Assembly: GCF_040270295.1 (NCBI RefSeq)
Contig: NZ_JBELOE010000265.1
DNA from: Catenovulum sediminis
Lineage (GTDB): Bacteria; Pseudomonadota; Gammaproteobacteria; Enterobacterales; Alteromonadaceae
Strand: one strand, 5' to 3'
Length of the DNA stretch: 64,000 nucleotides
Below, in pieces: positions 16,716 through 25,668 of the stretch (the first letter of the stretch is position 1; each line of letters opens with the position of its first letter). Under the pieces are notes generated by a model, which ran no database searches, was not told the origin of the DNA, and was given only the letters and a program-made list of their open reading frames with translations. The position numbers were made by a program, and so were the translations under genes.

Positions 16716-17539
16716 TGCAAAATAGAAGCATCGCCTTTATTGGCGCTGGTAATATGACAACCAGCATCATTTCAGGTTTAATTAGCTCAGGCTATTGTGC
16801 ACAAAATATATGGGCGAGTAATCGCTCGGCTGAAAAATTAACAAACTTGAAAAATCAGTTTTCAATCAACACGACACAGGATAATGACACAGCTATCGCT
16901 GCAGCCGATGTTGTTGTACTTGCAGTTAAACCGCAAGGAATGCAAGAGATGCTTGAAGCGGTTAAATTGCCTAAAGTACAATTGGAAAATAAACTTTTCA
17001 TCTCAATTGCAGCAGGCATTCCACTTCAACGCCTCAATCAAATGTTAGGCTTTCCAGCTAAAATTATTCGCACTATGCCCAACACCCCTAGCTTATTGGG
17101 GTTAGGTTTAACCGGTATTTATGCACCTGATAATATATCAACAGAAGACAAAACATATACTGAGTCACTGATGTCCGCCGTCGGCAAAAGTATTTGGGTA
17201 GACAGTGAAGAAGGCATCGACAAAATAATAGGCGTAGCCGGTAGCGCACCTGCCTACTTCTTTCTATTTATGGAATGTATTGCCAAAGAAGCTGAACAAC
17301 TCGGTTTCAGCCCAGTGCAGGCTCGGGAAATTGTGCAACAAGTTGCCTTAGGCTCAGCCAGCATGGTTTGTAAAAACGCATCGACTGAGATTGCAACATT
17401 GCGTGAAAACGTTACTTCAAAAGGCGGGACAACCGCCGCCGCACTTGCAAGTTTCAACGACTCTAAGCTGGATGAAATAACACACAAAGCAATTCAAGCA
17501 GCTATTGCGCGCTCTCGCGAAATGGCTAAATTATTTTAA
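16715..17539 (+). CDS. proC: Pyrroline-5-carboxylate reductase
   Basis: A 274-residue P5C reductase, last step of proline synthesis (P5C plus NAD(P)H to proline). The N-terminal Rossmann motif is FIGAGNMTTSII; RTMPNTPSLLGLGLTG and the C-terminal VAGSAPAYFFLFMECIAKEA and REnVTSKGGTTAAAL blocks are family hallmarks. Length matches E. coli ProC (269). It overlaps yggS and is followed by yggT after 16 bases. Confidence 0.96.
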   Translation: MQNRSIAFIGAGNMTTSIISGLISSGYCAQNIWASNRSAEKLTNLKNQFSINTTQDNDTAIAAADVVVLAVKPQGMQEMLEAVKLPKVQLENKLFISIAAGIPLQRLNQMLGFPAKIIRTMPNTPSLLGLGLTGIYAPDNISTEDKTYTESLMSAVGKSIWVDSEEGIDKIIGVAGSAPAYFFLFMECIAKEAEQLGFSPVQAREIVQQVALGSASMVCKNASTEIATLRENVTSKGGTTAAALASFNDSKLDEITHKAIQAAIARSREMAKLF

Positions 17540-17555
17540 TGGGTGGAAGATTACA

Positions 17556-18095
17556 ATGAATGCATTAGGTTTTCTTATCGAAGTTCTATTTGGATTGGCT
17601 TTGATGGCTGTTGTCCTGCGATTTTGGCTACAGGCGGCACGCGCTGACTTTTACAACCCAGTTAGCCAGACAATAGTAAAGCTGACTAATCCTTTACTAT
17701 TGCCCTTACAAACGTTTCTCCCTTCAAAAGGCCAGTGGAATATCGCTGCGCTGCTATTAGCATTTTTAGTGGCCGCGGCTAAATATGTTGTCTTAAGTTT
17801 GATGTTAAATGGGGCTTTAAACCCGATTGCAATTTCAATTATTTCGTTAGTTGCGGTCATTAATGAATTTTTGACACTGGCATTTTGGATTTTAATTATT
17901 CGAGCGATTCTGAGCTGGTTTAGCCAAGGTCACAACCCCGCTGAATTAATCATGATGCAGTTAACTGAACCTTTTTTACGCCCAATTAGAAATTTATTAC
18001 CCCCGATGGGTGGTTTAGATTTATCTGTATTGCTTGCGATTATTGCAATTCAGTTTATAAAAATACTTCTAGGTGATTTATTTGGCGTTATGTAG
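17556..18095 (+). CDS. yggT: YggT family integral membrane protein
   Basis: A 179-residue membrane protein with two copies of the YggT unit, each with paired hydrophobic helices and a conserved basic loop: FWLQAARADFYNPVSQTIVKLTNPLLLPLQ in the first half (shown in two parts: WLQAARADFYNPVSQ, TNPLLLPLQ) and AILSWFSQGHNPAEL, TEPFLRPIRNLLP in the second. Function is unsettled; in several bacteria it is tied to osmotic or cell-envelope roles. I start at the ATG at 17556, six bases after GGAAG; a start at 17505 would overlap proC by 35 bases without cause. Confidence 0.92.
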   Translation: MNALGFLIEVLFGLALMAVVLRFWLQAARADFYNPVSQTIVKLTNPLLLPLQTFLPSKGQWNIAALLLAFLVAAAKYVVLSLMLNGALNPIAISIISLVAVINEFLTLAFWILIIRAILSWFSQGHNPAELIMMQLTEPFLRPIRNLLPPMGGLDLSVLLAIIAIQFIKILLGDLFGVM

Positions 18096-18133
18096 CGCTT
18101 TGTGTACAAGACGGCTAATAACCCTAACAAAAA

Positions 18134-18163
18134 TTCACAACCAGGCTTTTCGCTGGTTGTGAA
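18134..18163 (+). terminator. Hairpin between yggT and the DUF4426 gene
   Basis: A perfect 11-bp stem, TTCACAACCAG with CTGGTTGTGAA, around an eight-base loop. No T-run follows (ACGGC), so it may be a weak terminator or an RNA-processing/stability hairpin rather than a full intrinsic terminator. Confidence 0.5.
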
Positions 18164-18244
18164 ACGGCTATAGTAAAGCTATCCAGCAATGAAATAATAA
18201 CGCAGAAATCATAACGCATGAGCAAACAAAAAAGGGGCTGTGAT

Positions 18245-18721
18245 ATGCTTACGCCTAATTTATACCGCAGAAAATGCATTACATTAAGCTTTTGGCTTTT
18301 ATCCGCTTTAACTTCTTTAATTTCAATCGCAGTCTACGCAAACGAGAACCCTAACCTCACTGTATTAGACAATTGGGAAATTCATCATATTGCGTTTCCT
18401 TCAACCTTTATTCAACCCGCGACCGCTAAAGCTGTAGGTATCGATAGACGCGGTAATAATGGCGTAATCAATATAAGTGTGCTGGATACCGATATGAGTA
18501 AAAAGCCGATGAATATTGCCGTTTCAGGTTATGCTCAGAACCTTGTCGGTCATCGAAAAGAGTTAGATTTCAAACAAGTCGATGAAGGGGATGCAATTTA
18601 TTATTTAGCGCAAATTCGCCATTCGAATGAAGAAACCTTTAGGTTTTTTATCCGCTTAACGGATCCTAAAACAGGTATAGCGAAAAGCTTTCAATTTCAG
18701 CAAAAAATGTGGGTTGATTAA
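18245..18721 (+). CDS. DUF4426 domain-containing secreted protein
   Basis: A 158-residue protein with an N-terminal hydrophobic signal (about residues 10-33, ending SIAVYA before NENPN). The remainder fits the DUF4426 family that follows yggS-proC-yggT in marine gammaproteobacteria: WEIHHIAFPSTFIQPATAKA, NGVINISVLD and FRFFIRLTD. Function unknown, probably periplasmic. I start at the ATG at 18245 because AGGGG lies seven bases upstream; the longer frame from 18218 has no ribosome-binding site. It converges with dinB. Confidence 0.85.
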   Translation: MLTPNLYRRKCITLSFWLLSALTSLISIAVYANENPNLTVLDNWEIHHIAFPSTFIQPATAKAVGIDRRGNNGVINISVLDTDMSKKPMNIAVSGYAQNLVGHRKELDFKQVDEGDAIYYLAQIRHSNEETFRFFIRLTDPKTGIAKSFQFQQKMWVD

Positions 18722-18729
18722 TCCCAGCT

Positions 18730-19806
18730 TCAAGCAAAATTCAAACTCAGTTGTTCGGGCCTGTATGCATCTTGTATAGGCTCGAGCATATAGGATAAAC
18801 CCAGCAACCTAACTTTTCGTCCACGCGCCCTTTCTTGCCACACTTGCTGTAACAAGCGGCTAAACACTTCAAAACTTTGAAGCTGACATGTGGTTTCCAT
18901 TGTGGTTTGGTTAAAATCATTAAACTTAAGTTTTACGCCAAGCTTTACAACCTTATACTGCTCTGAAATACAGGAAAATCGATTGCCCAGCTCCTTATAT
19001 AAATCAGCTAGTTTCTCCGCGCCCTGCGTGTACTCAGTTAAATCTTTGGCATAAGTATGCTCTACGCCAATCGATTTTCGAATCCGCTGGGTTTCAACTG
19101 GCCGATCGTCTTGTCCATGACTTCGCCTGATCAAACCTTCTGCAAAGCGGCCAAACTTTTCAAAAAGAAATTGCGGGTCAGCGTTACGGATATCTTCAGT
19201 GGTATAGAGGTTTAACGCATGTAACTTTTCTAATGTGGCTTTACCTACCCCATGTAACTTTTGTAAAGCCATACAGGCTACAAAATCTTTAATACGATCT
19301 GGCGAAACAACATAAATCCCATTGGGTTTATTTTCTTCACTGGCGATTTTGGCTAAAAATTTATTTGGTGCAACACCTGCGGACGCCGTTAAGCCGGTTT
19401 CGTTAAAGATATCCCGCCTGATAGCGTTGGCTATCAGCGTTGCGCTGCCACAATAAAGTTTTGAATCCGTCACATCAAGGTAAGCTTCATCTAGCGACAA
19501 TGGCTCGATAAGCTCAGTATAACGGTTAAAAATTTGCCGTATTTGCCTTGAAATTGATTTGTACAAATCCATATTACCGGGAACAATTTTTAACACAGGG
19601 CACAGTTTCAAAGCATAACTGGTCGCCATTGCAGAGCGGACACCGTATTTTCTTGCAGGGTAATTACAAGTTGCAATAACACCTCGTCTGTCAGCTCGAC
19701 CACCGACTGCAATAGGGATGTCTTTTAGCTCTGGATTTTCCCGCATTTCAACAGCGGCAAAAAAACAATCCATATCAATATGAATAATTTTGCGCACAAC
19801 AAACAC
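18730..19806 (-). CDS. dinB: DNA polymerase IV
   Basis: A 358-residue Y-family translesion polymerase. HIDMDCFFAAVE holds the first metal Asp, PLSLDEAYLDVT the catalytic Asp-Glu pair; ATCNYPARKYGVRSAM, GLTASAGVAPNKFLAKIASE and the helix-hairpin-helix LHGVGKATLEKL follow. The C-terminus ends in QLSLNFA-type sequence, close to the beta-clamp motif seen in DinB proteins (LSLNF). The start is GTG at 19806 or, by alignment to E. coli (MRKII), GTG at 19797. A LexA-like box overlaps the start, so it should be SOS-induced. Confidence 0.95.
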   Translation of the reverse strand: MFVVRKIIHIDMDCFFAAVEMRENPELKDIPIAVGGRADRRGVIATCNYPARKYGVRSAMATSYALKLCPVLKIVPGNMDLYKSISRQIRQIFNRYTELIEPLSLDEAYLDVTDSKLYCGSATLIANAIRRDIFNETGLTASAGVAPNKFLAKIASEENKPNGIYVVSPDRIKDFVACMALQKLHGVGKATLEKLHALNLYTTEDIRNADPQFLFEKFGRFAEGLIRRSHGQDDRPVETQRIRKSIGVEHTYAKDLTEYTQGAEKLADLYKELGNRFSCISEQYKVVKLGVKLKFNDFNQTTMETTCQLQSFEVFSRLLQQVWQERARGRKVRLLGLSYMLEPIQDAYRPEQLSLNFA

Positions 19807-19820
19807 TGTATATAAATATA
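19805..19820. promoter_or_regulatory. LexA-like SOS box at dinB
   Basis: CTGTATATAAATATAG fits the gammaproteobacterial LexA consensus CTGT-N8-ACAG with one mismatch (ATAG for ACAG) and has the usual AT-rich spacer. It overlaps the upstream dinB start codon candidate, the normal place for repression of an SOS polymerase. Confidence 0.75.
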
Positions 19821-19865
19821 GTTAGTTAAAGTTTACCAGCATTTTTTTAAACCGCAAGAAAAGCA

Positions 19866-19887
19866 AAAACCCGCCGCAGCGGGTTTT
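19866..19887 (-). terminator. Intrinsic terminator of the nqr-apbE-nqrM operon
   Basis: Stem AAAACCCGC (19866-19874) with GCGGGTTTT (19879-19887), four-base loop. Read leftward the hairpin is followed by T-rich sequence (GGGTTTTTGCTTTTC). It lies 40 bases past the nqrM stop. Confidence 0.8.
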
Positions 19888-19926
19888 GTGCAAATATATG
19901 TATAGGATCCGAGGTAAAATTGAAAA

Positions 19927-20139
19927 CTAGATAATTCTGTTTTCGTTCAACATTTGCTCACGCTTCATTTTTGCTTTGCGTTTATCGCATGGATTATCAC
20001 AATCGCACACCTTATCAATGCCGACACTGCCCAATCCACCACAACTACCAGAAATAGCTTTTTTCTGGAAAATATAACCAACAGACATCGCACCAACAAT
20101 AATTAAAAATGCGGCAAAAACCAATAAAAATAATGTCAT
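19927..20139 (-). CDS. nqrM: Na+-NQR maturation protein NqrM
   Basis: A 70-residue membrane protein of the NqrM (formerly DUF539) family, required for assembling the Fe centre of Na+-NQR. One N-terminal helix (LFLLVFAAFLIIVGAMSVGY) is followed by SGSCGGLGSVGID and the cysteine cluster CDCDNPCDKRK, all as in Vibrio NqrM. It is the last gene of the nqr operon, 11 bases after apbE, ahead of a terminator. Confidence 0.94.
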   Translation of the reverse strand: MTLFLLVFAAFLIIVGAMSVGYIFQKKAISGSCGGLGSVGIDKVCDCDNPCDKRKAKMKREQMLNENRII

Positions 20140-20150
20140 AACCAGTCAAC

Positions 20151-21173
20151 TCATCTCATATAGGGTTCAAAGTACTCGGTGTACTGAACATCAAAACCTG
20201 ACTCGGATTTTATCACTAAATAAACCGCGAGTCTTTGTTGTCGTGCAAAGCTAAGCGCTTTTTCAGGCCCCATAACGTTCAGTGCAGTTGCCAATGCATC
20301 GGCCTGCATACAAGTATCTGCAATCACAGACACTGAAACAAGTTTGTGACTAATTGGCTTGCCTGTTATTGGGTCGATTGTATGTGAATAACGGATACCA
20401 TCCCTTTCGTAATAATTGCGATAATCACCAGATGTCGCTAAAGCATTATCACCGGGCGCGATCACCTGTTGTACAGCGCGCTCTATAGAAACTGGCTTTT
20501 CAATCGCAATTAGCCAGTCACTACCCTCTTGTTTTTTTCCTTTTAAGCGCATTTCACCGCCAATTTCAACCATGTACGCGTCAACGCCTGTTTGTTCAAG
20601 CAGTGCAGCAATCTTGTCAACGCCGAACCCTTTGGCGATTGCAGACAAGTCGACATACAGGTTTGCATTACTTTTAAATAGCTGGCTATCACTCACTCTT
20701 AACTTGTCTAAGCCTATCGTATTTCTTATTTCAGAAAGTTTTTCTGCACTGGGTATATTTTCAGGACGCGCATTTGGACCAAAACCCCATAAGTTAACCA
20801 AAGGCCCAACCGTTACATCGAGTGCACCTTCCGTAAGTTTTCCAAGCGCCAATGCAGTTTTAACAACGCTCGCTGTGTCTGCTGATACGACAAAACCGTC
20901 TGTGCCCTGATATTGATTAAATCGGCTTAGTTCAGAGTCTTTTTGATAAGTCGACATCTTGTCATTGACATCTTTGAGTACCTTCTCAACTTCACGATAA
21001 AAGTTATGTTGCTCAATAATCGACTTTTTAGCCACAAACTTAACCTGATAGCTGGTCCCCATTGTTTTACCTTGCAGTAAAACAGTGTCCACTTCATCGT
21101 TATTTTGTTGACTACAGGAAACAAAAAAGGCTAGCCCCAAAAGGGCTAGCCAGATTGAATAGATATGCTTCAT
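20151..21173 (-). CDS. apbE: FAD:protein FMN transferase ApbE
   Basis: A 340-residue periplasmic lipoprotein (lipobox FVSC, Cys20) that attaches FMN to Thr of NqrB and NqrC. Family blocks: GTSYQVKFV, DVTVGPLVNLWGFGP, DLSAIAKGFGVDKIA, and YMVEIGGEMRLKG, then SHTIDPITGKP and the Asp/Thr metal site in ADALATALNVMG. Its place between nqrF and nqrM fits with its substrates being made by the same operon. The gap to nqrF is only 15 bases. Confidence 0.95.
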   Translation of the reverse strand: MKHIYSIWLALLGLAFFVSCSQQNNDEVDTVLLQGKTMGTSYQVKFVAKKSIIEQHNFYREVEKVLKDVNDKMSTYQKDSELSRFNQYQGTDGFVVSADTASVVKTALALGKLTEGALDVTVGPLVNLWGFGPNARPENIPSAEKLSEIRNTIGLDKLRVSDSQLFKSNANLYVDLSAIAKGFGVDKIAALLEQTGVDAYMVEIGGEMRLKGKKQEGSDWLIAIEKPVSIERAVQQVIAPGDNALATSGDYRNYYERDGIRYSHTIDPITGKPISHKLVSVSVIADTCMQADALATALNVMGPEKALSFARQQRLAVYLVIKSESGFDVQYTEYFEPYMR

Positions 21174-21188
21174 CGAATAAAAAACCGA

Positions 21189-22415
21189 TTATCCGCCAAA
21201 GTCATCTAATAAGATGTTTTCATCTTCTACACCCAAATCTTTCAGCAAACCGATTACAGCTGCGTTCATCATTGGTGGACCACACATGTAGAATTCACAA
21301 TCTTCTGGTGCTTCATGATCTTTAAGATAGTTTTCATAAAGTACGTTGTGAATGAACCCAGTATAACCTGTCCAGTTATCTTCAGGTTGTGGATCTGATA
21401 ATGCAACATGCCATTCGAAATTATCGTTTTCTTCTGCCAGCATGTCGAAATCTTCAACATAGAACATTTCACGTTTAGAACGCGCACCATACCAGAAAGA
21501 CATTTTACGCTTAGATTTTAATCGGCGTAATTGATCAAAGATATGTGAACGCATTGGCGCCATACCCGCACCACCACCAACGAACACCATTTCTGCATCC
21601 GTGTCTTTAGCGAAGAACTCACCAAACGGACCTGAAATCATAACCTTGTCACCTTCTTTCAAGCTCCAAATGTACGAAGACATTTTACCGCAAGGCAATG
21701 ACAAGTTATTAGGTGGTGGCGTCGCAATACGCACGTTCAACATAATAATGCCAAACTCTTCCGGATAGTTTGCCATTGAGTATGCACGAATTGTTTCTTC
21801 GTCAACCTTAGATTCTAGTTTGAAGAAGCCAAAACGCTCCCAATCAGGACGATATTCTTCAGGGATATCAAAGTCAGCATACTTAACATGGTGCGCTGGC
21901 GCTTCGATCTGAATATAACCACCTGCACGGAACGGAACAGATTCACCATCTGGTATTTTAAGCTTAAGCTCTTTAATGAAAGTTGCTTTGTTATCATTTG
22001 AAATAACTTCACACTCCCATTTTTTAATACCAAAAATCTCTTCTTCCAATTCGATTTTCATGTCATTTTTAATTGCAACCTGACATGACAAACGACAACC
22101 TTCGCGTGCTTCACCCTTAGTGATATGGTCTAATTCAGTCGGTAGGATATCACCACCGCCTTCTTTAACATCAACTCGACATTGACCACAAGAACCACCA
22201 CCACCACAAGCGGATGATACGAAGATGCCAGCATCTGCTAATGCACCCAACAATTTAGAACCAGGTGTCGCTTTAATTGCTTTGTCTGGATCGTCATTGA
22301 TTAAAATAGTGACTTCGCCACTGCTTACTAATTTTGATTTGGCAAACAAGATTATAGCTACAAGTGCAAGCACCATAGCTGTAAACATTGCAACGCCTAA
22401 TATAATTTCTTGCAC
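21189..22415 (-). CDS. nqrF: Na+-NQR subunit F (NADH:quinone reductase, FAD and 2Fe-2S)
   Basis: A 408-residue electron-entry subunit of the sodium pump. One N-terminal helix, then a plant-type ferredoxin domain with Cys70, Cys76, Cys79 (CGGGGSCGQC) and Cys111, then a ferredoxin-reductase domain: RAYSMANYPEE for FAD and GGGAGMAPMRSHIFDQL for NADH, ending CGPPMMNAA and DDFGG. Length and cysteine spacing match Vibrio NqrF exactly in those places. It passes electrons from NADH to the NqrD/E Fe centre. Confidence 0.97.
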   Translation of the reverse strand: MQEIILGVAMFTAMVLALVAIILFAKSKLVSSGEVTILINDDPDKAIKATPGSKLLGALADAGIFVSSACGGGGSCGQCRVDVKEGGGDILPTELDHITKGEAREGCRLSCQVAIKNDMKIELEEEIFGIKKWECEVISNDNKATFIKELKLKIPDGESVPFRAGGYIQIEAPAHHVKYADFDIPEEYRPDWERFGFFKLESKVDEETIRAYSMANYPEEFGIIMLNVRIATPPPNNLSLPCGKMSSYIWSLKEGDKVMISGPFGEFFAKDTDAEMVFVGGGAGMAPMRSHIFDQLRRLKSKRKMSFWYGARSKREMFYVEDFDMLAEENDNFEWHVALSDPQPEDNWTGYTGFIHNVLYENYLKDHEAPEDCEFYMCGPPMMNAAVIGLLKDLGVEDENILLDDFGG

Positions 22416-22441
22416 GGTTTATTCCTCTATTTGCTCTGGAA

Positions 22442-23050
22442 TTATAAAGACACGCCAGAGAATGACATAAAGCCTAAACCAATCAGGCCAACTGAGATGA
22501 AAGTAATACCCAATCCACGTAAACCATGTGGAATGTCTGCGTATTTTAATTTTTCACGTACAGCCGCTAATGCAGTAATAGCTAATGCCCAACCAACACC
22601 ACTACCTAAACCAAATACAACACTTTCAGTAAAGTTGTAATTTTTCTCAACCATAAAGGCAACACCACCAAAGATTGCACAGTTAACTGTAATCAATGGT
22701 AAGAAAATACCTAATGCGTTATACAAAGCTGGGAAATATTTATCTAAAGACATTTCCAAAATTTGTACAAGTGCTGCAATCACACCAATAAAGGTTAAGA
22801 ATTTTAGGAAGCTTAAGTCAGCGTCCGGAAATCCAGCCCAAGCTAAAGCACCCGGCGCTAATAAGTTAGAATAAACAACTTGGTTAACCGGTACTGAAAT
22901 ACCCAATACCACTATAACCGCAACACCTAAACCAAATGCAGTTGTTACTTTCTTCGAAACGGCCAAAAAGGTACACATTCCCAAGAAGAAGGATAAAGCT
23001 AAGTTTTCAATGAAAACCGAGCGAATAAACAAACTAATATACTGTTCCAT
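22442..23050 (-). CDS. nqrE: Na+-NQR subunit E
   Basis: A 202-residue membrane subunit, six helices, homologous to NqrD with inverted topology. MEQYISLFIRSVFIENLALS at the start, LGMCTFLAVSKKV and NCAIFGGVAFM contain the cysteine that, with its NqrD partner, holds the intramembrane iron centre. It is 9 bases after nqrD and 26 bases before nqrF. Confidence 0.96.
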   Translation of the reverse strand: MEQYISLFIRSVFIENLALSFFLGMCTFLAVSKKVTTAFGLGVAVIVVLGISVPVNQVVYSNLLAPGALAWAGFPDADLSFLKFLTFIGVIAALVQILEMSLDKYFPALYNALGIFLPLITVNCAIFGGVAFMVEKNYNFTESVVFGLGSGVGWALAITALAAVREKLKYADIPHGLRGLGITFISVGLIGLGFMSFSGVSL

Positions 23051-23059
23051 TTTACCCTC

Positions 23060-23686
23060 TTATTTCTCAATCTGTTCTTTACGGAACGTACGTAAAACCC
23101 AGATGAATAAACCAATGATGAAGAAAGCACTTGGTGGCATTAACAATAAGCCCATAGGTTGATACCAACCGCCATTTGCAACCAATGGTAAAATTTCATA
23201 ACCGAACAAGCTACCTGAACCAAATAACTCACGGATAACACCAACAGTTATTAACACGACGCTATAACCTAAACCATTACCAATACCATCTAAGAAACTC
23301 ATAAATGGCGGACTCTTCATCGCATAAGCTTCGGCACGACCCATTACGATACAGTTGGTGATAATCAAACCAACGAATACCGACAATTGTTTCGCGATGT
23401 CATAAGCGTAAGCTTTCAACAGTTGGTCAACCACAATTACCAAAGAAGCGATTATCGTCATTTGCACGATAATACGAACGCTAGAAGGTATATGGTTACG
23501 AATAATTGAGATAAACAGACTTGAAAAAGCTGTTACAAAGGTTAGTGCAATACACATAACCACAGTGGTTTCCATTTTACTGGTAACCGCTAGCGCTGAA
23601 CAAACCCCTAATACCTGTAAGGCAATTGGGTTGTTTGCGAAAATTGGTCCAAATAGAACCTTTTGAGCTTCGCTATTTTTAGCCAT
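23060..23686 (-). CDS. nqrD: Na+-NQR subunit D
   Basis: A 208-residue membrane subunit. LQVLGVCSALAVTSKMETT supplies one conserved Cys, and GLIITNCIVMGRAEAYAM the second; these line the iron site with NqrE. Six predicted helices. Start ATG at 23686 lies three bases after the nqrC stop, so translation is coupled within the operon. Confidence 0.96.
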   Translation of the reverse strand: MAKNSEAQKVLFGPIFANNPIALQVLGVCSALAVTSKMETTVVMCIALTFVTAFSSLFISIIRNHIPSSVRIIVQMTIIASLVIVVDQLLKAYAYDIAKQLSVFVGLIITNCIVMGRAEAYAMKSPPFMSFLDGIGNGLGYSVVLITVGVIRELFGSGSLFGYEILPLVANGGWYQPMGLLLMPPSAFFIIGLFIWVLRTFRKEQIEK

Positions 23687-23689
23687 GAA

Positions 23690-24469
23690 TTATGCTCCTT
23701 GACGCTGCTTTTTAAGGTAGTTACCGAAACCTAACTCACCCATCCAGAAGTCAAAAGTATACTGAACGCCGTTACTGGTTAATGTCGCACCAGATAATCC
23801 ATCAATTTTATGCTCAGTACCTTTAGGCGCTTCACCTTTAACAATTTCAATTGCCATTTCGCCTTGGTCATTAAACAGTTTTTTGCCAACCCATAATGAT
23901 TTCCATTTTGGGTTTTCGATTTCTGCACCTAACCCAGGTGTTTCACCTTGTTCATAGTAGTTAAGATTGATAATGGTATTTGCATCCGGCTTTAACGCGA
24001 CGAAAGCATACATAGTTGACCATAATCCATAACCATGAACAGGCAAGACATAGCTGGTAAATTCTCCGGCTTCATTGCTGGCTAAATACACAACCGCTTT
24101 ATTTGAACGTCGCTTAATACTGGCAACATCCTGATCTTGAGTTAAATCGATTGAAGTGGCAGGATCTTTTGACGCAGCGCGTTGATCAAACTCATCAGCA
24201 TCAATACCTTCTACATATTCGCCAGTTTCTAGATTAACAACCTTTGCTTCAATTAAATCTTTATAGCGACTTTGAATATCAGATGGGCTTGCTTCAGCAG
24301 GTAATAAACCAGCAGCCAATAAGATATTCTTTTGCTTATCAAGCGCTTTATTCGCTTCCTGTTGTGGACGCAATGCAACGGCAGAGCCTGCAACAATAAT
24401 TGCGCACACTAAACATAACGAAATTACAACCGTCAGCGTTTTACTGATTGAATCGTTTCCTTTAGACAT
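23690..24469 (-). CDS. nqrC: Na+-NQR subunit C (covalent FMN)
   Basis: A 259-residue subunit with an N-terminal helix (LTVVISLCLVCAIIVAGSAV) and a periplasmic FMN-binding domain. The FMN attachment motif DGLSGATLT places the flavinylated threonine at about residue 229, the site modified by ApbE. YEQGETPGLGAEIENPKW is the other signature block. Its start overlaps the nqrB end by eight bases. Confidence 0.96.
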   Translation of the reverse strand: MSKGNDSISKTLTVVISLCLVCAIIVAGSAVALRPQQEANKALDKQKNILLAAGLLPAEASPSDIQSRYKDLIEAKVVNLETGEYVEGIDADEFDQRAASKDPATSIDLTQDQDVASIKRRSNKAVVYLASNEAGEFTSYVLPVHGYGLWSTMYAFVALKPDANTIINLNYYEQGETPGLGAEIENPKWKSLWVGKKLFNDQGEMAIEIVKGEAPKGTEHKIDGLSGATLTSNGVQYTFDFWMGELGFGNYLKKQRQGA

Positions 24470-25667
24470 TACGTGCTAACCTCCGCTTGATGTTTGCTTG
24501 CACGACAAAGTGGTCAAATAAAGGTGCGAATACGTTAGCAAACAAGATGGCTAACATCATACCTTCTGGATAGGCTGGGTTAACAACACGAATCATCACC
24601 ACCATGAAACCAATTAATATACCGTATGCAAATTTACCTTGATTCGTAAATGAAGCCGATACTGGGTCAGTCGCCATAAACATCATACCGAAGGCAAATC
24701 CACCCAAGACTAAATGCCAATACCAAGGCATCGCAAATAAAGGATTCGTTTCACTACCGATTAGATTAAACAAGGTACTGAACAACACCATACCGATAAA
24801 CGTACCAGCAACGATTCTCCAAGATGCAATGCGGAAATAAATCAACGCAAAACCGCCCAACAAAATCATCAGTGTAGAGACTTCACCCATAGAACCGGCG
24901 ATATTACCGTAGAAAGCATCCCACCACTGTGCAGTGATACCATAATCTAGGTTACCTGAATACGCTTGGCTTAATAAGGTTGCACCAGAAAATCCATCAG
25001 CAGCAACCCATACTGCATCACCAGAAATTTGTGCAGGGTATGCAAAGAACAAGAATGCTCGACCCGCTAAAGCTGGGTTTAAGAAGTTACGGCCTGTTCC
25101 ACCAAACACTTCTTTACCAATGACCACACCAAAAGTGATACCTAACGCAACCTGCCATAATGGAATGGTCGCAGGTAAAATAAGTGCGAATAAAACAGAA
25201 GTTACGAAGAACCCTTCATTCACTTCGTGTTTACGAATCGAAGCAAATAAGACTTCCCAGAAACCACCAACGATAAAAGTAACAGCATAAATAGGTACAA
25301 AAAACATTGCACCGTATAACATTTTGCTGCCCCAACCACTGGCGTCTGTGCCTAATTCACCACCTAAAGCGCTAAATAAAGCAGTTCTCCAACCTTCTGC
25401 TAATGTACCACCAGCGGATAAAGCTGCGTCAGCTTGTAGACCAATGTTGTACATACCATAAAACATAGCAGGGAAAGTCATCATCCAAACAAGGATCATG
25501 ATACGTTTCAAATCAATACTATCACGAACGTGAGTTGTACCTTTGGTAACTAAACCCGGGGTATAAAAAATAGTTGCGGCCGCTTCATATAGCGCATACC
25601 ATTTTTCGTATTTACCACCTTTTTCAAAATGAGGTTCAATATTCTCTAAATAAGCTTTTAAACCCAT
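24462..25667 (-). CDS. nqrB: Na+-NQR subunit B (covalent FMN, riboflavin)
   Basis: A 401-residue membrane subunit with about ten helices. GFSGATLLSQ puts the FMN-carrying threonine at residue 230. FFVTSVLFALILPATIPLWQ, GGTGRNFLNPALAGRAF and FMATDPVSASFTNQGK are conserved NqrB/RnfD blocks. NqrB forms the main part of the Na+ path and the quinone site. It follows nqrA by one base and overlaps nqrC. Confidence 0.96.
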   Translation of the reverse strand: MGLKAYLENIEPHFEKGGKYEKWYALYEAAATIFYTPGLVTKGTTHVRDSIDLKRIMILVWMMTFPAMFYGMYNIGLQADAALSAGGTLAEGWRTALFSALGGELGTDASGWGSKMLYGAMFFVPIYAVTFIVGGFWEVLFASIRKHEVNEGFFVTSVLFALILPATIPLWQVALGITFGVVIGKEVFGGTGRNFLNPALAGRAFLFFAYPAQISGDAVWVAADGFSGATLLSQAYSGNLDYGITAQWWDAFYGNIAGSMGEVSTLMILLGGFALIYFRIASWRIVAGTFIGMVLFSTLFNLIGSETNPLFAMPWYWHLVLGGFAFGMMFMATDPVSASFTNQGKFAYGILIGFMVVMIRVVNPAYPEGMMLAILFANVFAPLFDHFVVQANIKRRLARNV

Positions 25668-25668
25668 C

